This document shows positions 1 to 7,353 of a stretch of 18,844 bases of DNA, piece by piece. The notes under the pieces were generated by a model. The model saw only the letters and a program-made list of their open reading frames with translations, did not search any database and was not told the DNA's origin. Made by a program: the position numbers and the translations under genes. Position 1 is the stretch's first letter. The number at the start of each line of letters is the position of its first letter. The stretch comes from CAWUKT01 sp963923035. Its GTDB lineage: Bacteria > Bacteroidota > Bacteroidia > J057 > JADKCL01. The stretch lies in NCBI GenBank assembly GCA_963923035.1, contig CAWUKT010000111.1, positions 1-18,844 of the forward strand, in the 5' to 3' direction.

Positions 1-42
1 CATACCGTAAAGGTACGAATAAAATAGTTTATTAACTAATGA

Positions 43-1266
43 GCCGCCACACTAGGGTATTGTGAAGAACTAATTTTCGAGACCTCCTATCTAGGAGAAC
101 CTATAAAATCAGTCATGCGACTGGATGCCTCTCTACTTAGAGAGTATATTCTTGACCAATCCGACGAAACTGATGCTTCCGGGATAATTTCTTTGATAAC
201 AACCATAGAATCTTTTCCCGAGAACCGTGAGCAGCACTTTTTTAAGGTAAGCCTTTTCGATGTAACCAATGACCAGTTGCTAGAAATCTCTGACGTAAAA
301 GACTACCTTTCTATGGTTGCTCCGGTTGGATTCCCGGAAGAATTTAAGCTCAAAGATCAGATCTCGGCTTTTTTTGAAAAACGTGGGTTTCCCCAGGAAG
401 AGTACCACGTTGAGTTGAATGAAGAGAAAATATTTAAGGGCTATGAAAACTTTATTTTAGATAAAGATGGAATTGTCGTTGAAGATGCAGAGTTGGTCGA
501 AGACATGGGGGGCTTTGAGATTAAGGACCAAGAGAAGCAATTGCTTGCCATATGCTGGTTTGGCTTTTTTACCAAAGTAAATTACATCCTTCACGAAAAA
601 AATATCTTCCGTGGAATACGGATTAGAAAAAATAATATTTCTATTGGGGATGAAACTACTTTAATTCCTAGATTTCCTCAGCAGCGAACGCAATATCGAT
701 ATTTTGGGGAGGTTCATGTGCTAGGCCCAGGTTTTATTCCTAATGCACGCCGGGACTACTTCAATGACAACGAAACACTCAAGAAGTTTCAAGATGCTCT
801 TAAGGATGCTTTCGAGGACTTTGAGAAAACGTACCCAAACATTGCTTCTCAACTCGTTAACAGAAAAAAAGAAATTGAGAGTTATCTAGAGCTTAAAGAG
901 AATTTTGACCGAGACAAGGTGGGCTTTCAAACAGAACAAGAAAAACAACAGCGATTTGAAAAGCTAAGAAGAGCAGAGGCGAAAGCAAAAAAAGCAAGCA
1001 AAAAAATTGAAAACTTACGTATTAAAACACAAGGGAAAGAGCTTGAAGAAAAATTATTTAATAAACTTGTGGTCAGTCCAGATTATTCCATATTGTTTGA
1101 AGCAGAAAGTAAGCTTGACGATTTGATCGTTCCTCCCTTAGAGTTTTCGAAATTGGATGACAAAGGAGCGGAGCTGTTAAATGAGGTTGTAAATATGATC
1201 GAAAGTCATTTTGGGATAGATAAAGCACGGACATTTATTGGAAAATTGAAGGACAGGTACAATTGA
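43..1266 (+). pseudogene. C-terminal part of an HSP90/GHKL-type ATPase family protein, 5' truncated
   Basis: The longest ATG-initiated frame starts at 115 (383 aa), but the frame stays open and protein-like back to position 43, just after an in-frame TGA at 40-42. No frame gives a convincing continuation in bases 1-42. The visible protein matches the middle and C-terminal part of the large 'ATP-binding protein' family related to HSP90: a segment with YLSMVAPVGF, then FRGIRIRKNNISIGDETTL, then a GEVHV...FIPNARRDYF motif, followed by a Lys/Glu-rich coiled coil (about residues 265-310). The N-terminal GHKL ATPase domain (N-box Glu, DxGxG), which should precede this by roughly 200-300 residues, is missing, so the product cannot bind ATP by itself. 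The stretch is clearly richer in A/T than all genes to its right, which suggests transfer. Family members often occur as isolated accessory or defence-island genes (family knowledge). It could instead be a stand-alone short protein starting at 115; I favour a gene remnant. Confidence 0.6.
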
Positions 1267-1373
1267 AAGTCCGCTTAGACTTGTTTTTCCCTACGTTCCC
1301 GCACAACCCCCACCGCCCACTCCAAATCCCCCCACAAAAGGTTAGATGTCTCCCCCATTGGGTCCACACCACA

Positions 1374-1416
1374 AAAGGACAGATCGCAACCATTGCTTTC
1401 TGTCCTTTGTCTTTTT
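1374..1416. terminator. Hairpin, probable bidirectional terminator
   Basis: A perfect 10-bp inverted repeat (AAAGGACAGA at 1374-1383 with TCTGTCCTTT at 1399-1408) encloses a 15-base loop. It is followed on the plus strand by GTCTTTTT, and on the minus strand the outer side reads TTTTGT. It lies between the convergent ATPase remnant and the small lipoprotein, where a shared terminator is expected. The stem is only moderately GC-rich. Confidence 0.5.
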
Positions 1417-1516
1417 AGCCGGGAAACCACCCCGGCCAACCCACTCCACCCACAATTTCAGTTGCAGGGTGGGATCAATCGCTTCCAATCCGGGCACTCC
1501 CAAGAGCCCCCAGAAA

Positions 1517-1714
1517 TCAAAGCTCCAAAATCTTCATTTCAAGTTGGTGGTGGGCGGCTTCCACAGAATCGAGGCGGGCTTCGAGCTGGTTGATTTTTTC
1601 CAGCGAGAGTTCAACCTCGGCTTCCAGCTTTTGGATACGGGTCTCCTTGCTGGGATTCATGTTGCATCCAAAGAGGAACAAGGTGACAGCAAAAACGGCC
1701 AAAACTTTTTTCAT
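1517..1714 (-). CDS. Small coiled-coil lipoprotein
   Basis: The 65-aa product has an N-terminal lysine pair, a hydrophobic run and a lipobox ending LFGC, so Cys17 should be lipidated and the mature protein attached to the envelope. The remainder (about residues 23-65) is a heptad-patterned helix (KLEAEVELSLEKINQLEARL), typical of small Lpp-like or coiled-coil spacer lipoproteins. No catalytic motif is present. It stands alone, with a terminator-like hairpin about 100 bases downstream. A near-consensus minus-strand TACATTTA box lies around 1769-1776, about 55 bases upstream of the start, but no -33 element is evident. The function is unknown; a structural envelope role is only inference. Confidence 0.72.
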   Translation of the reverse strand: MKKVLAVFAVTLFLFGCNMNPSKETRIQKLEAEVELSLEKINQLEARLDSVEAAHHQLEMKILEL

Positions 1715-1882
1715 ATATCGTGATTTAAGGTTTGTTGCTGGTGCAATGAAAGAGGGTGCTAATGGACTTAAATGTACGTAAAACCACCCCTTTTTGTTGA
1801 CCTAAAACCCGCCTTTTTCCCTGCTTCCGCCCCCCTTTTGCCCCATTCCATTTTCCGAATCCCTTTCATTGCTCCACCCTCA

Positions 1883-1923
1883 TAAAAAACAAAACCGCGA
1901 GCATGCTTGCGCACGCCAGCGGT
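1883..1923 (-). terminator. Rho-independent terminator after the T9SS protein
   Basis: Read on the minus strand, ACCGC pairs with GCGGT, and inside it GCGTGC pairs with GCATGC (one G-U) around a GCAA tetraloop, with one small internal mismatch. A TTTTGTTTTTT tail follows immediately. It sits about 20 bases past the stop codon of the 1945-2445 gene, the expected place for an operon terminator. Confidence 0.85.
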
Positions 1924-1944
1924 AGGGTGAAAAATCGATTTGTG

Positions 1945-2445
1945 TCAGTGTTGGAGGACCTCCACCTTGAAGGTCTTGCCTTGCGTGCCGTTGATGTCGA
2001 ATACCTCCAGAATATAAATCCCTTGGGGGTAATCGGTCACCCGAAACTCGGTTGCGTGGGCGTCTTCGACCTTCGATTGGTGCAGGACCTGGCCGGAGAG
2101 GTTGGAAAACCTAAGCTGGACGGGCTGGGTCGTCGCATTCCAACGCACGTGGAGCACCTCTGAAACCGGATTGGGGTAGGCGTTGACTTCCCAGGTATCC
2201 GGAAACGCATCTTCCACTTCAGTGATGACAACGTTGGTCTGGTGATGGCCCTGGGTCAAGGTCGCCTGCGGATCGGTGAAGGTCGCGATGGCAAACTCTC
2301 CGAGGGTCCAGGTCAGTTGGGCTTCTTTGTGGCTGCTCTCGCCGCCAGCATTCCCAATGACCGCTTGGGTCGTACTTTGTGCCTGGAGACCGAGGCCTCC
2401 CAGCAAAAGGAGCGCGAGTATGAAATAGGCTTTCATCGGAGGCAT
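1945..2445 (-). CDS. T9SS type A sorting domain-containing secreted protein
   Basis: A 166-aa product; the ATG at 2445 overlaps the upstream stop as TAATG, while a second Met (MKAYFILALLLLGG, start 2436) gives a cleaner signal peptide ending near LQAQ and is equally plausible. The mature part has the Bacteroidota pattern of an N-terminal beta segment with LTWTLGEFAIATF and LTQGHHQT. It continues into a C-terminal Por-secretion/T9SS sorting domain: AYPNPVSEVLHVRW, then LSGQVL and YPQGIYILEV, ending in a short basic strand. Such proteins cross the outer membrane by the type IX system and are usually anchored at the surface after removal of the tail. There is no enzymatic domain; the sorting domain makes up about half of the chain. 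It is coupled to the S74 surface protein upstream, so the two are probably co-produced surface components. Confidence 0.9.
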   Translation of the reverse strand: MPPMKAYFILALLLLGGLGLQAQSTTQAVIGNAGGESSHKEAQLTWTLGEFAIATFTDPQATLTQGHHQTNVVITEVEDAFPDTWEVNAYPNPVSEVLHVRWNATTQPVQLRFSNLSGQVLHQSKVEDAHATEFRVTDYPQGIYILEVFDINGTQGKTFKVEVLQH

Positions 2446-4574
2446 TACTTGTTGTTGGCACTTTGGATAGCTTGGAGCTGCTTTTGCATTTCCATCAGTT
2501 GCTGGGTCAGTTCGTCGATCTGGCCCTGCTGGCGATCGATCACTTCCTGCTGCTCCTTGGCGGCCTGGATCGCGATGACGCCGAGGTGGGAATAGGCCAT
2601 GCCCAAGCTGCCATCTTCACTTTCGAACACGAGTTCGGGGAAGAGCGGCTGAACTTCCTGCGCAATAAAGCCCAGGACCTTATTTTCGGATTCTTCCTGC
2701 TGGTTATAGTGGTAGCTGACCGGGCGCAGGCGCTGGATCCGCTCCATGACCGGCTTCATCTCCACGACATTCTTTTTGAACCTGCGGTCAGAGGTCGTCA
2801 CGTAGCTACCGGTTCCGGAGATATAGGCCACGCGGTTGCCGGATCTGTTGAAGCTGAAGTAGATGCCACTGTGGTAAATGCGCCACCAATCACTGGTAGA
2901 TCCGCTTTCTTCGAACCGGATACCACCCGTACCGTTGGTGATGGTCTGTTGGGACTGGCGGATATGGAGGTCCGCGCTGGGATTGGTTTTGTCCAGACCA
3001 ACCTTACCGTCGCTGGCAATCGTCATTTGGGAATTTCCGTTGGTGACCATGTGAATCTGGTCGGCGGAACCGTAGGTACCGTCGTTGCCAATCGTGATCA
3101 AGGTGGAGGAAGCACCCCGTTCATCCTGGGCTTCAATGGCATTGGTATAGAGCCAGGGAGTGGTCGAATAGCCCTTGTTATTCAGGTTGGAGCTGCTTTG
3201 ATCGGTGCTCTGGTTGCCGACATTGAGGTTACCGACGACGCTGGTGCTGGCGATGTCCAGGGTGGAAGTTCCCGCGAGGCTACCATTGATGGTCAAAGCG
3301 TTGCCAGAGAAATCACCGTAGATCAGCGGAGAATTGGTATTCGTATTGTCGATGTACAAGGTATTGCTCCCCGATGAATTCATGCCCGCATCGTGGCCGA
3401 TGAAAACGTTGCCGTCGCCGGTTGCGTTGTGGCCCGCGTAGTAACCAATGGCCACGTTGTTGTCGAGGTTCTTGCCGTTGTACAAGGAGTAACCGCCGAT
3501 GGAAACGTTGCTGCTTCCGCTCGTGTCAAGGCGCATGGCCCCGGTTCCGAGGGCGGTATTGCCGGCACCCGTCTTGTTTTGGTTCAGGGTATAAGCACCG
3601 ACGGAGACGTTGTTGGCACCGCTCACGTGCTTTTGGGTCGAGTAGTTGCCCAGGGCGATGTTGAAGTTGCCCGAGGTGTGATTTTCCATGGCGGCGCGTC
3701 CCATGGCCAGACCGGCGGCGGAGGTGACGTTGGATTTACCGGTGAGGTAGCCAATGAAAATGTTCTCGTTGTTGGATTGGTCGTCGTTCAAACCGGCTTG
3801 GTTGCCCATGAAGACAGAGTTGCCATTGTTGGAGGTATGGATCCGGCCTTCCTGGAAGCGGATGAACTCGCTGCCGGCCAGGTCAAAGCGGATGATGTCC
3901 TCGTCGGAGCTTTCCTCAACGTGGACGCGGGTATCTCCGTCGGCATCGATGATGTTATCGCCGCCCACGGAAGACAATACGACTGAGTTGCCGCCGTCGA
4001 TGGAGAGGGTATTGCCGTCCAGGGCCAGCTTGGGAGCGGCAGCGCGGGCAGCTTCGGAAGAATTGTCCATCACGACATAGTTGCCCTGGGACAGGAACAA
4101 AGTGTCGCCGGCCATCCGCAGGAACTGAATTTCGTTGCCCGGATCGGCATCGGCGTCTTCCACCTGGTCAAATTCGACGGTGGTGGCGTGCATCGCGTAG
4201 GGGACTGAAAGCATTTCAGTCGTGCCCATGCTCAGGAACTCGGCCCGGCCTTTGGGGTCAAACTCGACTTCCAGAAAGTGGCTCGTGGCTCCCCACTCGA
4301 TGTCATCGAAGGAACCGGTTACGGGGTCTCCCTGGCCGATGGCGAGGTTGGCAAGGCCAAATGCGTTTGTGGTCGCTTGGTGAACTTCCGAATAGGCAAT
4401 CTCGCCCAGGTGGGAAGTACGGTGGACCGAAATCCGAAAGCTGACGGATTGGTTGACAATGGGCGCGCCGGAAGCATCCCGGGCGACGGCTTGGTAGTTA
4501 AAGGATTGGGGTGATTGGGCCCACAGGCTCAATGTCGAAATCAAACAAAAAATGATTAAAGTAAAGTGTTTCAT
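2445..4574 (-). CDS. Large surface protein with YadA-head-like repeats and C-terminal S74 chaperone domain
   Basis: The start is placed at 4574, where MKHFTLIIFCLISTLSLWAQ forms a classical signal peptide (709 aa); the 31 codons of open frame upstream are low-complexity and not protein-like. Residues about 20-140 contain SFNYQAVARDASGAPI and the beta-sandwich typical of Bacteroidota tail-fibre-like proteins. Residues about 250-430 hold repeated NxxxG(A/G) modules of the form NVSVGAYTL / NTALGTGAM / NVAIGYYAG / NVFIGHDAG, as in trimeric YadA/Hag heads. Residues about 590-700 are a peptidase S74 intramolecular chaperone (TSDRRFKKNV, then VLGFIAQEVQPLFPEL), followed by a coiled coil to the C-terminus. 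In phage and bacterial relatives S74 trimerises a fibre and then cuts itself off (family knowledge). It probably forms a trimeric surface fibre. The T9SS-sorted protein follows with a TAATG overlap. Confidence 0.88.
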   Translation of the reverse strand: MKHFTLIIFCLISTLSLWAQSPQSFNYQAVARDASGAPIVNQSVSFRISVHRTSHLGEIAYSEVHQATTNAFGLANLAIGQGDPVTGSFDDIEWGATSHFLEVEFDPKGRAEFLSMGTTEMLSVPYAMHATTVEFDQVEDADADPGNEIQFLRMAGDTLFLSQGNYVVMDNSSEAARAAAPKLALDGNTLSIDGGNSVVLSSVGGDNIIDADGDTRVHVEESSDEDIIRFDLAGSEFIRFQEGRIHTSNNGNSVFMGNQAGLNDDQSNNENIFIGYLTGKSNVTSAAGLAMGRAAMENHTSGNFNIALGNYSTQKHVSGANNVSVGAYTLNQNKTGAGNTALGTGAMRLDTSGSSNVSIGGYSLYNGKNLDNNVAIGYYAGHNATGDGNVFIGHDAGMNSSGSNTLYIDNTNTNSPLIYGDFSGNALTINGSLAGTSTLDIASTSVVGNLNVGNQSTDQSSSNLNNKGYSTTPWLYTNAIEAQDERGASSTLITIGNDGTYGSADQIHMVTNGNSQMTIASDGKVGLDKTNPSADLHIRQSQQTITNGTGGIRFEESGSTSDWWRIYHSGIYFSFNRSGNRVAYISGTGSYVTTSDRRFKKNVVEMKPVMERIQRLRPVSYHYNQQEESENKVLGFIAQEVQPLFPELVFESEDGSLGMAYSHLGVIAIQAAKEQQEVIDRQQGQIDELTQQLMEMQKQLQAIQSANNK

Positions 4575-4860
4575 GGCTGTTGGTTTAATTGGGTTCTTGG
4601 TGGTACGGGTACGAAAGTGAAGAAAAAAGGCAGGCGGGGGATCAAGTAGTAAGTGAGTGACGGTCAATTTTCAGTGACTGGATTCAAATGCCAAGGAAGC
4701 GGATTTGGCCGAGGTGGGGAATTGAAGGAAGGGAAATAGGAGGGAAGGGGAAAAGCCGGGGTAAGAAAAACGAAAGAAGTGCCGGGAGAAGGGGGGAAAT
4801 GCAAATAAAAAGGCGCCCCGGAAAGAGCGCCCTTTTGATGTCGTGCTATTGCAGGTGGTG
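4575..4860. other. Intergenic region with purine-rich plus strand
   Basis: No credible gene. The plus strand from about 4681 to 4810 is strongly purine-rich, with several runs of three or more G; those at 4731-4761 are spaced closely enough to form a possible G-quadruplex. The left part is the presumed promoter/leader of the S74 gene, although I find no good TAnnTTTG box there. The right part carries the terminator of the cysteine-rich lipoprotein gene. Confidence 0.6.
4805..4836 (-). terminator. Rho-independent terminator after the Cys-rich lipoprotein
   Basis: On the minus strand AAAAGGGCGC and GCGCCTTTT pair around a 10-base loop (one bulged G), and the second arm runs into TTTTTATTT. It lies about 25 bases downstream of the stop codon of the 4861-5406 gene. 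Confidence 0.82.
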
Positions 4861-5406
4861 TTAGTTGCCGACGACGACCTGAACGGTCTCGATGGAGTGG
4901 CCACAGGTTCCGCCATTGTTGCAGTTGCCGATGGGAGCGCGGCACTTGCAGCCGTAAATCTGGCCCTGGTTGTCGGTCAGGAAGCCGCAACAGCCGCAGG
5001 AAGTACTGGAACACTTGTGCTTGACCTTGGCGGCTTGGAGATTGCCCGCTTGTTGGGTGGTCGTGGTGGTGACTACGGGATCAAGGGTGAGTTCATCGCC
5101 ATTGCGGTCCAGTTCGACCGCGACGGACAGCCAATTGCCGGTACCCGGCTCGGGGCCACGGGCGACGAGGTAATAGTAGGCGCCGTAGCTTTCCAGACCC
5201 CATTCGAGGATGTCGTCGGTGGATTCGAAGTCGGTCGCGAAGTACATCGCGGCTTCTTCAAATTCCATCTGCATTTCCAGGTTTCCGTCAATGACCTTGG
5301 CAATGACATTGGGAGCGGTGGAGGTGGCGACATCTTCCTTGGCACAGGAGATAAACAACAAGGCCATCAGCCCTGCGAAAACGCAAAGTTTCAGTTTAGA
5401 GATCAT
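4861..5406 (-). CDS. Lipoprotein with cysteine-rich C-terminus, function unknown
   Basis: The 181-aa protein has a clear SPII signal: MISKLKLC, a hydrophobic core, and lipobox LFISC with Cys21 followed by AKED. Residues about 30-115 are an acidic, beta-type domain (EMQMEFEEAAMYF, LEWGLESYGAYYYLVARG) that I do not recognise. Residues 116-125 are a Thr/Gln linker. The tail carries eight cysteines in CSSTSCGCCG, YGCKCRAPIGNC and GTCGH, spaced as in small metal-binding or disulfide-knotted domains. Position in the envelope favours disulfides (inference). It is a single-gene unit with its own terminator. Two strong hairpins lie 45-115 bases upstream of its start. It could be a membrane-anchored protein whose Cys-rich part acts as a cap or binding module; no function can be assigned. 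Confidence 0.8.
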   Translation of the reverse strand: MISKLKLCVFAGLMALLFISCAKEDVATSTAPNVIAKVIDGNLEMQMEFEEAAMYFATDFESTDDILEWGLESYGAYYYLVARGPEPGTGNWLSVAVELDRNGDELTLDPVVTTTTTQQAGNLQAAKVKHKCSSTSCGCCGFLTDNQGQIYGCKCRAPIGNCNNGGTCGHSIETVQVVVGN

Positions 5407-5709
5407 GGGTGATTTTATTTAGGGTTCTATGAGGATGAACGAGCTTAGTGGGCGCCTGCGGCGCCAGAGGGTCGTGATGCTTCAGCAATCGTTACCTGGA
5501 TTCGAGGGGACGCCCTCGAACCGCATTGCCAATGGAATGTTGGGGGTTGCTGACTGATCTACCTCAAACTATGGCTTTTTTCGAACCGTCCGCCCTACAA
5601 TGACCAAGTTCAGCCTTCCGATTGATTGTTTCCCATTTTCCCTTCCGTCCCTATGAACCTCCGGTTTGTTTTACAGCCCCAACCATCCGTAATAGAATCT
5701 ACGTGAGAT
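5407..5709. other. Intergenic region with two perfect hairpins
   Basis: No convincing gene in 303 bases. It contains GGCGCC-TGC-GGCGCC (5451-5465) and an 8-bp perfect stem with a 4-base loop (5501-5520), both in the presumed leader or promoter region of the cysteine-rich lipoprotein gene. From about 5580 to 5665 the plus strand is pyrimidine-rich. No clear terminator was found behind the YdeI-like gene. Confidence 0.55.
5501..5520. repeat. Perfect inverted repeat (8-bp arms, 4-base loop)
   Basis: TTCGAGGG (5501-5508) and CCCTCGAA (5513-5520) are exact reverse complements around GACG. There is no T-run on either side, so it is not a standard terminator. It lies 95-114 bases upstream of the start of the cysteine-rich lipoprotein gene and could be a protein-binding palindrome or an RNA hairpin in a leader. 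Confidence 0.6.
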
Positions 5710-6177
5710 TTATCCCCGCCCCCGGGAATGAATTTCGATCATCTCGATCGCTTTCTTTACCTGAAGATCAAGGTCCTTGATGCGGGCAATGGAATGGATA
5801 ACATGTCGTTTGTTCCCCATGGAAAGCGCATCGTAGCGGCTTTTCAATTCAGCATCCTGAGCCAACAGCGCGGTCAGGACCTCTGGCATGGCTACCCCAA
5901 GGGGATTGGGATCTTCTTCCAGTCTGAATTCGACCTCGTCTCCCAGCTCTTTTCCCACCCTGCTGAGGTTCTTGCGGTTGACTATGATGAAGTAATTCCC
6001 ATCGCCCAGATGATTGAGACCACATTGAAAAGCAAGCTCCCCTTCCAGGGTGCAGATCAGTCTCGTTTTGCGTTGTTGGGGAAAGGAATCGACCAGTTCC
6101 GAATCCAGAGTCAGGTAAAAATAGCTGCCCCGGCGTTTCTCCAGCTGGTGGATGACCCTACGTCCTTGGTAAAGCAT
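5710..6177 (-). CDS. YdeI/OmpD-associated (DUF1905/OmdA-like) family protein
   Basis: 155 aa, cytoplasmic, without a signal peptide. The N-terminal half resembles the DUF1905 beta-barrel (GSYFYLTLDSELVDSF ... RLICTLEGE ... GNYFIIVNRKNLSRVGKELGDEVEFRLEED). The C-terminal helical part matches the OmdA/YdeI tail (VAMPEVLTALLAQDAELKSR, LSMGNKRHVIHSIARIKD, KKAIEMIE). Family members are annotated as bacteriocin-protection or OmpD-associated proteins, but their biochemistry is poorly known. Its ATG follows the TGA of the SRPBCC gene after only 3 bases, so the two are co-translated. The order Crp regulator - SRPBCC - YdeI suggests a small stress- or ligand-responsive operon (inference). Confidence 0.78.
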   Translation of the reverse strand: MLYQGRRVIHQLEKRRGSYFYLTLDSELVDSFPQQRKTRLICTLEGELAFQCGLNHLGDGNYFIIVNRKNLSRVGKELGDEVEFRLEEDPNPLGVAMPEVLTALLAQDAELKSRYDALSMGNKRHVIHSIARIKDLDLQVKKAIEMIEIHSRGRG

Positions 6178-6180
6178 TGA

Positions 6181-6714
6181 TCAAGCCTCCACGAATTTTT
6201 TTAACCCTGCCAAATCCTTCAAGTGCATCCGGCGGACCCATTTGAGGATTCCACCGAAATAAGCCACCAGGAAAAGAGGCTTCTTCATTTTTTCCCGGAA
6301 CCACAGCATCACTTCGGTCTCATGCTCTCCTCTGGGCAGGAGTAAAAAGGTAAGCCGTACATCCTCTTCGAAAGGAGCGACAAAACTTTTCAAGTAAAAG
6401 TCCACCCGCTCGTTTTCTATCATTCCTGTGATTTCCTGGTAACCGAATTGCTTTCCTTTTGGGTTCTTGTAAATGGTTTGGGCGCCCGGTTGCCCATCGG
6501 TTTCGTTGACTTCACACAACGAGTTGGTTTCCGCAGGCCACGCACTCCACCTCATCAATTGCTCCTGAAATCGGATGGCATCGTAGACCTTGCCCACCGA
6601 GGCATGCACGGTGATGCGTTCGATGTATTCAACTGTGCGGGGTAGAAAAATGATCCATCCTGCCACGGCCAGCGCCAGGGCACCCCCGAGCGCAATGAGA
6701 ATTGTAATTGTCAT
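6181..6714 (-). CDS. Membrane-anchored SRPBCC (START/Bet v1-like) family protein
   Basis: 177 aa with one N-terminal transmembrane helix (about residues 3-24, ILIALGGALALAVAGWIIFL) followed by an SRPBCC fold. Visible marks are VEYIERITVHASVGKVYDAI at the first strand/helix, LMRWSAWPA, the central strand FGYQEITGMIENERVDFYL, VRLTFLLLP, and the long C-terminal helix MHLKDLAGLKKFVEA. This fold makes a deep hydrophobic cavity that binds lipids or other small ligands; no catalytic residues are evident. It lies 75 bases behind the Crp/Fnr gene and 3 bases before the YdeI-like gene, all on the same strand. Confidence 0.82.
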   Translation of the reverse strand: MTITILIALGGALALAVAGWIIFLPRTVEYIERITVHASVGKVYDAIRFQEQLMRWSAWPAETNSLCEVNETDGQPGAQTIYKNPKGKQFGYQEITGMIENERVDFYLKSFVAPFEEDVRLTFLLLPRGEHETEVMLWFREKMKKPLFLVAYFGGILKWVRRMHLKDLAGLKKFVEA

Positions 6715-6789
6715 ACTTGGTTCCTTGTAATTTGTACCTGAGCAATTTACCCGGCCTCCACGGGAAATTTTTTGCCCTATGGCAAATAC

Positions 6790-7353
6790 TCACGCTTTCC
6801 GGGAACGGATGCGGCTCAGGGAACTCTGGGTAACTCCAATGAAGCTGGAGATGTAGCGGAGGGGGAACCGAAGGAGCCAATCTCTTTCTTCCACGACGCG
6901 GTTGTACCGCGAGTCAGCCGATTCACTTTGGAACGAGATGACATTCCGGCTAAGGTTTACGAAGGCGATTTCCACCGTGCGCCGCAAAAGGGTATTGAAG
7001 CAATTGGATCGTTCCGCCAGGGAATCGCAGGCCGCCTTGTCAATCACATAGACTTTGGCCTCCGAAATGGCTTCCATGTTGATCCGGGAAGGTTGCCCAC
7101 TAAGATAACTGTCCAGTTCCGTGAAGATCTGACCCGGAGTTCCGATCCATACGGTATAATCATTTTCCTCGCTGTAATAGTAGAGCCTGATCGCCCCTTC
7201 CTCCACGAAGTAGTATTGCCGGCAAATATTACCCTCTCGCAGCAAAAAATGTCCCTTCTCAATGGTAACCGGGCGCAGGTGTTGACAAATCTCCTCCACC
7301 TCGCTGGGAGTGCCTCCCGACAGTTTTTCGATCTCTGACTGGATATTTTTCAT
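6790..7353 (-). CDS. Crp/Fnr family transcriptional regulator
   Basis: The start is set at 7353 (MKNIQSEIEKLSGG, 187 aa); the in-frame Met nine codons upstream precedes a non-conserved MGDPFNSVT. The N-terminal part is a cyclic-nucleotide-binding-like barrel: PVTIEKGHFLLREGNICRQ, YYFVEEGAIRLYYY, TPGQIFTELDSYL. A long dimerisation helix (RRTVEIAFVNLSRNV) follows, then a short C-terminal helix-turn-helix (FPLRYISSFIGVTQSSLSRI). The layout and length are those of the Bacteroidota Crp/Fnr group that lacks the N-terminal Fe-S cysteines of true Fnr. The effector is unknown. It heads a same-strand group with the SRPBCC and YdeI-like genes and may control them. Confidence 0.9.
   Translation of the reverse strand: MKNIQSEIEKLSGGTPSEVEEICQHLRPVTIEKGHFLLREGNICRQYYFVEEGAIRLYYYSEENDYTVWIGTPGQIFTELDSYLSGQPSRINMEAISEAKVYVIDKAACDSLAERSNCFNTLLRRTVEIAFVNLSRNVISFQSESADSRYNRVVEERDWLLRFPLRYISSFIGVTQSSLSRIRSRKA

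Noticed and set aside
1346..1723. 125-codon plus-strand frame
   Set aside because: Composition is Pro/His/Ser low-complexity, it covers a hairpin terminator, and it overlaps the lipoprotein gene that has a clear lipobox.
4575..5014. Minus-strand frames of 81-116 codons between the S74 and Cys-rich genes
   Set aside because: They run through the terminator and purine-rich tract, are Pro/Phe/Ser-rich, and lack any start or domain evidence.
5490..5530. tRNA-like T-arm (minus strand GGTTCGAGGG...)
   Set aside because: No cloverleaf could be built around it; only the simple 8-bp hairpin is supported.
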